Notes under the pieces: model-generated
Told to the model about the DNA's origin: nothing
The model's database searches: none
The model's input: the letters and a program-made list of their open reading frames with translations, nothing else
Shown: piece by piece, positions 62,428 through 64,000 of the stretch
Layout: each line of letters opens with the position of its first letter
How positions within the stretch are numbered: the stretch's first letter is position 1
Program-made: the position numbers and the translations under genes
DNA from: Xiheicaenibacterium sp046351325
GTDB lineage: Bacteria; Myxococcota_A; Polyangia; Polyangiales; Polyangiaceae
DNA: 64,000 bases
Direction of reading: 5' to 3'
Assembly (NCBI GenBank): GCA_046351325.1
Contig: JAXLYR010000010.1
Span: forward strand, 1-64,000

Positions 62428-62837
62428 CCGCCCACGACGGCGAGGATCCCCGCGACATCGGTGCGACACTCCAGCCAGACGTGCACGAACCAGCCATCGC
62501 GGCGCGCGATCGAGAGGAGTTGCTGCGAGTTCTCGCAGCGCTCCAGCGAGTGGCTCCCGTCGAGGCGATTCGACCGCACCCGATCCCGGAAGGCCCGCGC
62601 ACGCTTGAGAGCATCCTCACCGCCCGCGTCACCCCACGCATCCGTGATGAGCTCGGAAGCGTCGAGCACGATGTACGCGATCACGCCGGGCAGCTGCGAC
62701 CAAGGCCGGATTTTCTGAGTGCTCGAACGTCGAGCCATGTCCCGCATGCGCTCGCGGCGGCTGCTTGCGGGGGGTTCGCTGGGCGTTTCGGGCCGAGCGT
62801 CGCGGGACAGCTCGGCAGAATCATTTCGTTGCGCCAT
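62424..62837 (-). CDS. Hypothetical protein, possible roadblock-like fold
   Basis: 137 residues from ATG 62837; the frame stays open to 63011. Basic, Arg- and Ser-rich first 50 residues, then a hydrophobic strand PGVIAYIVLDASELITDAWGD and a helix-strand end (RRDGWFVHVWLECRTDVAGILAVVGG). The core resembles the roadblock/LC7 pattern, but weakly. No signal peptide. It is divergent from the K+ channel gene with 251 bases between them. Confidence 0.5.
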   Translation of the reverse strand: MAQRNDSAELSRDARPETPSEPPASSRRERMRDMARRSSTQKIRPWSQLPGVIAYIVLDASELITDAWGDAGGEDALKRARAFRDRVRSNRLDGSHSLERCENSQQLLSIARRDGWFVHVWLECRTDVAGILAVVGG

Positions 62838-63088
62838 CGTGCTGACTCGTCGAGGTGCTGCCCCCATAGTGCTTTGAGCCCCAGCGAATAGCGTGCCATT
62901 GACCAGCGGTCGAATTTTCCGCCAGTTAGGCTTGGGGCCACGTTGCACAGCTGCAAATGGTCTTCCGGCCGCGAAAGATGAGCTGGCGCGATCTACGGCC
63001 GAGCCCAGCACGCAGCGGAGCAGATGGTGCGCCTCGAGAGATCGGAGTTCTTGAGGTCGCGCCCGAACTGGTTTGACATCCCTGCCGA

Positions 63089-64000
63089 ATGGCTTGGAGT
63101 CCCGGCGGATCGACGAGCAGCGCGCCTCGCATCTTGCCGCCCATCATCGTGCTCGCGGGCGTCATCGTCGGCGGTGGCGGGGTCATGTACGTGCTCGGCG
63201 ACGGTCGGTGGTCGTTCTCCGAGACGTTGTATTTCGCCATCATCTGTGCGTCGACGGTGGGCTTCGGTGAGCCCGAAGGGTTCGTGGATGTTCCCTACGC
63301 GAGGGTCGTCTCTTCCGCGATCATCCTCGGGAGCCTCTGTGTCGTCGCTTACTTTCAATCCACGCTCACGACCTTCCTCGTCCAGGATGTCCTCGGCGAA
63401 CGACTGCGGAATCGACGCATGCAGAAGAAGATCGCTTCGCTGGAGAACCACGTGATCATCGCTGGCGCGGGCTCGGTCGGGCGACACGCCATCGAGGAGC
63501 TCGTGGCGACCGCGACGCCGTTCGTGGTCATCGATCACAGCCGCCACGTTCTCGAGAAGGCCTCGAGCGACTTGGCGAACGACAAGATGCTCTTCATGAC
63601 CGGCGACGCGACGCTCGACGCGACCTTGGTCGCGGCGGGTGTCGAGCGAGCCATGGGCGTCATCGCGGCGCTCACCGAAGACAAGGACAACCTCTACGTG
63701 ACGCTGACGGCGCGCGAGCTCAACCCGCACGTGCGCATCGTGACGAAGGTCGTTCACGGCGACGCGGTGAGGAAGATGATGCGCGCAGGGGCCAGCGCGA
63801 CGGTCGCGCCCGCGCGGATTGGTGGCTTGCGACTCGCGAGCGAGATCCTCCGCCCGACAGCCGTGGCCTTCCTCGACAAGATGCTCTACGCCCGAGAGCA
63901 CCGGCTGCGCATCGATGAGCTCGACGTGACGGAGACATCGTGGTTCGTAGGCAAGCAGCTGCGCGACCTGCCGATCCGGCAGGCGACCGGTGTGCTGGTG
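63089..64000 (+). CDS. Potassium channel with TrkA-N (RCK) domain, 3' end cut by window
   Basis: At least 304 residues from ATG 63089; the end is outside the window. Two membrane helices (IIVLAGVIVGGGGVMYVLG and VSSAIILGSLCVVAYFQST) flank a pore helix and selectivity filter ASTVGFGE. A Rossmann TrkA-N domain follows: NHVIIAGAGSVGRHAIEEL, with a second domain (TrkA-C) starting near LRPTAVAFLDKML. This matches MthK-like, RCK-gated K+ channels. The filter has Phe where most have Tyr. Confidence 0.93.
   Translation, partial: MAWSPGGSTSSAPRILPPIIVLAGVIVGGGGVMYVLGDGRWSFSETLYFAIICASTVGFGEPEGFVDVPYARVVSSAIILGSLCVVAYFQSTLTTFLVQDVLGERLRNRRMQKKIASLENHVIIAGAGSVGRHAIEELVATATPFVVIDHSRHVLEKASSDLANDKMLFMTGDATLDATLVAAGVERAMGVIAALTEDKDNLYVTLTARELNPHVRIVTKVVHGDAVRKMMRAGASATVAPARIGGLRLASEILRPTAVAFLDKMLYAREHRLRIDELDVTETSWFVGKQLRDLPIRQATGVLV

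Overview
The window reads as chromosomal DNA of a high-GC member of the Myxococcota, most likely Polyangia-like. This is inferred from gene content only. It has two membrane-anchored Ser/Thr kinases with low-complexity linkers, many lipoproteins with Gly- or Ser-rich linkers, a mevalonate pathway operon and a type IV pilus minor pilin operon. I saw no tRNA, rRNA, CRISPR array, insertion sequence, phage gene or attachment site.

Layout. 1-4.8 kb: a coiled-coil protein cut by the window edge, a lipase-like hydrolase, a HAD phosphatase, and gcvT-gcvH of the glycine cleavage system, followed by a lipoprotein. 4.9-12.7 kb: a minus-strand operon of minor pilins (FimT, PilV, PilW and PilX-like) ending in a large PilY1-like tip protein. 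13-22.4 kb: a lipoprotein, a MaoC-type hydratase, a parvulin-type isomerase with an acidic repeat, a Ser/Thr kinase overlapping an outer-membrane protein gene, then scpA-scpB, whose ScpB carries a tail of about 320 residues made of Glu-Ser-Asp repeats. 22.4-29.3 kb: a small HTH protein, a lamin-tail-domain lipoprotein, two tandem Cys-rich lipoproteins, rhomboid, CorA, a phosphopantetheinyl transferase and two more lipoproteins. 29.4-41.2 kb: a Pro/Ala-rich protein, an SGNH hydrolase, two large propeller-type surface proteins, and mutS with a scrambled central patch. 41.2-53.5 kb: a DUF2752 protein, a zinc-ribbon/DUF4870 protein, nuoE-F-J-K-L-M-N and a lipoprotein. 53.5-62.8 kb: a minus-strand block running from a kinase through TPR proteins to a tightly overlapped mevalonate operon (prenyl synthase, mevalonate kinase, decarboxylase, phosphomevalonate kinase and a TPR lipoprotein). 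63-64 kb: the start of a K+ channel with a TrkA-N domain, cut by the window end.

How the genes work together. The pilin block should form the priming and tip complex of a type IV pilus. ScpA and ScpB are the kleisin and winged-helix partners of SMC. The nuo block encodes the NADH-input subunits E and F and the membrane-arm subunits J-N of complex I, but not G, H, I or A-D, so those must lie elsewhere if the complex is complete. The mevalonate genes make isopentenyl diphosphate, and the adjoining prenyl synthase elongates it. The gcvT-gcvH pair lacks gcvP here.

The strongest unusual signals are the ScpB acidic repeat tail, the tandem Cys-rich lipoproteins that share an exact nine-cysteine spacing with very little other similarity, the frame-scrambled patch in mutS, the missing nuoGHI between nuoF and nuoJ, and a long NuoL with an added soluble tail.
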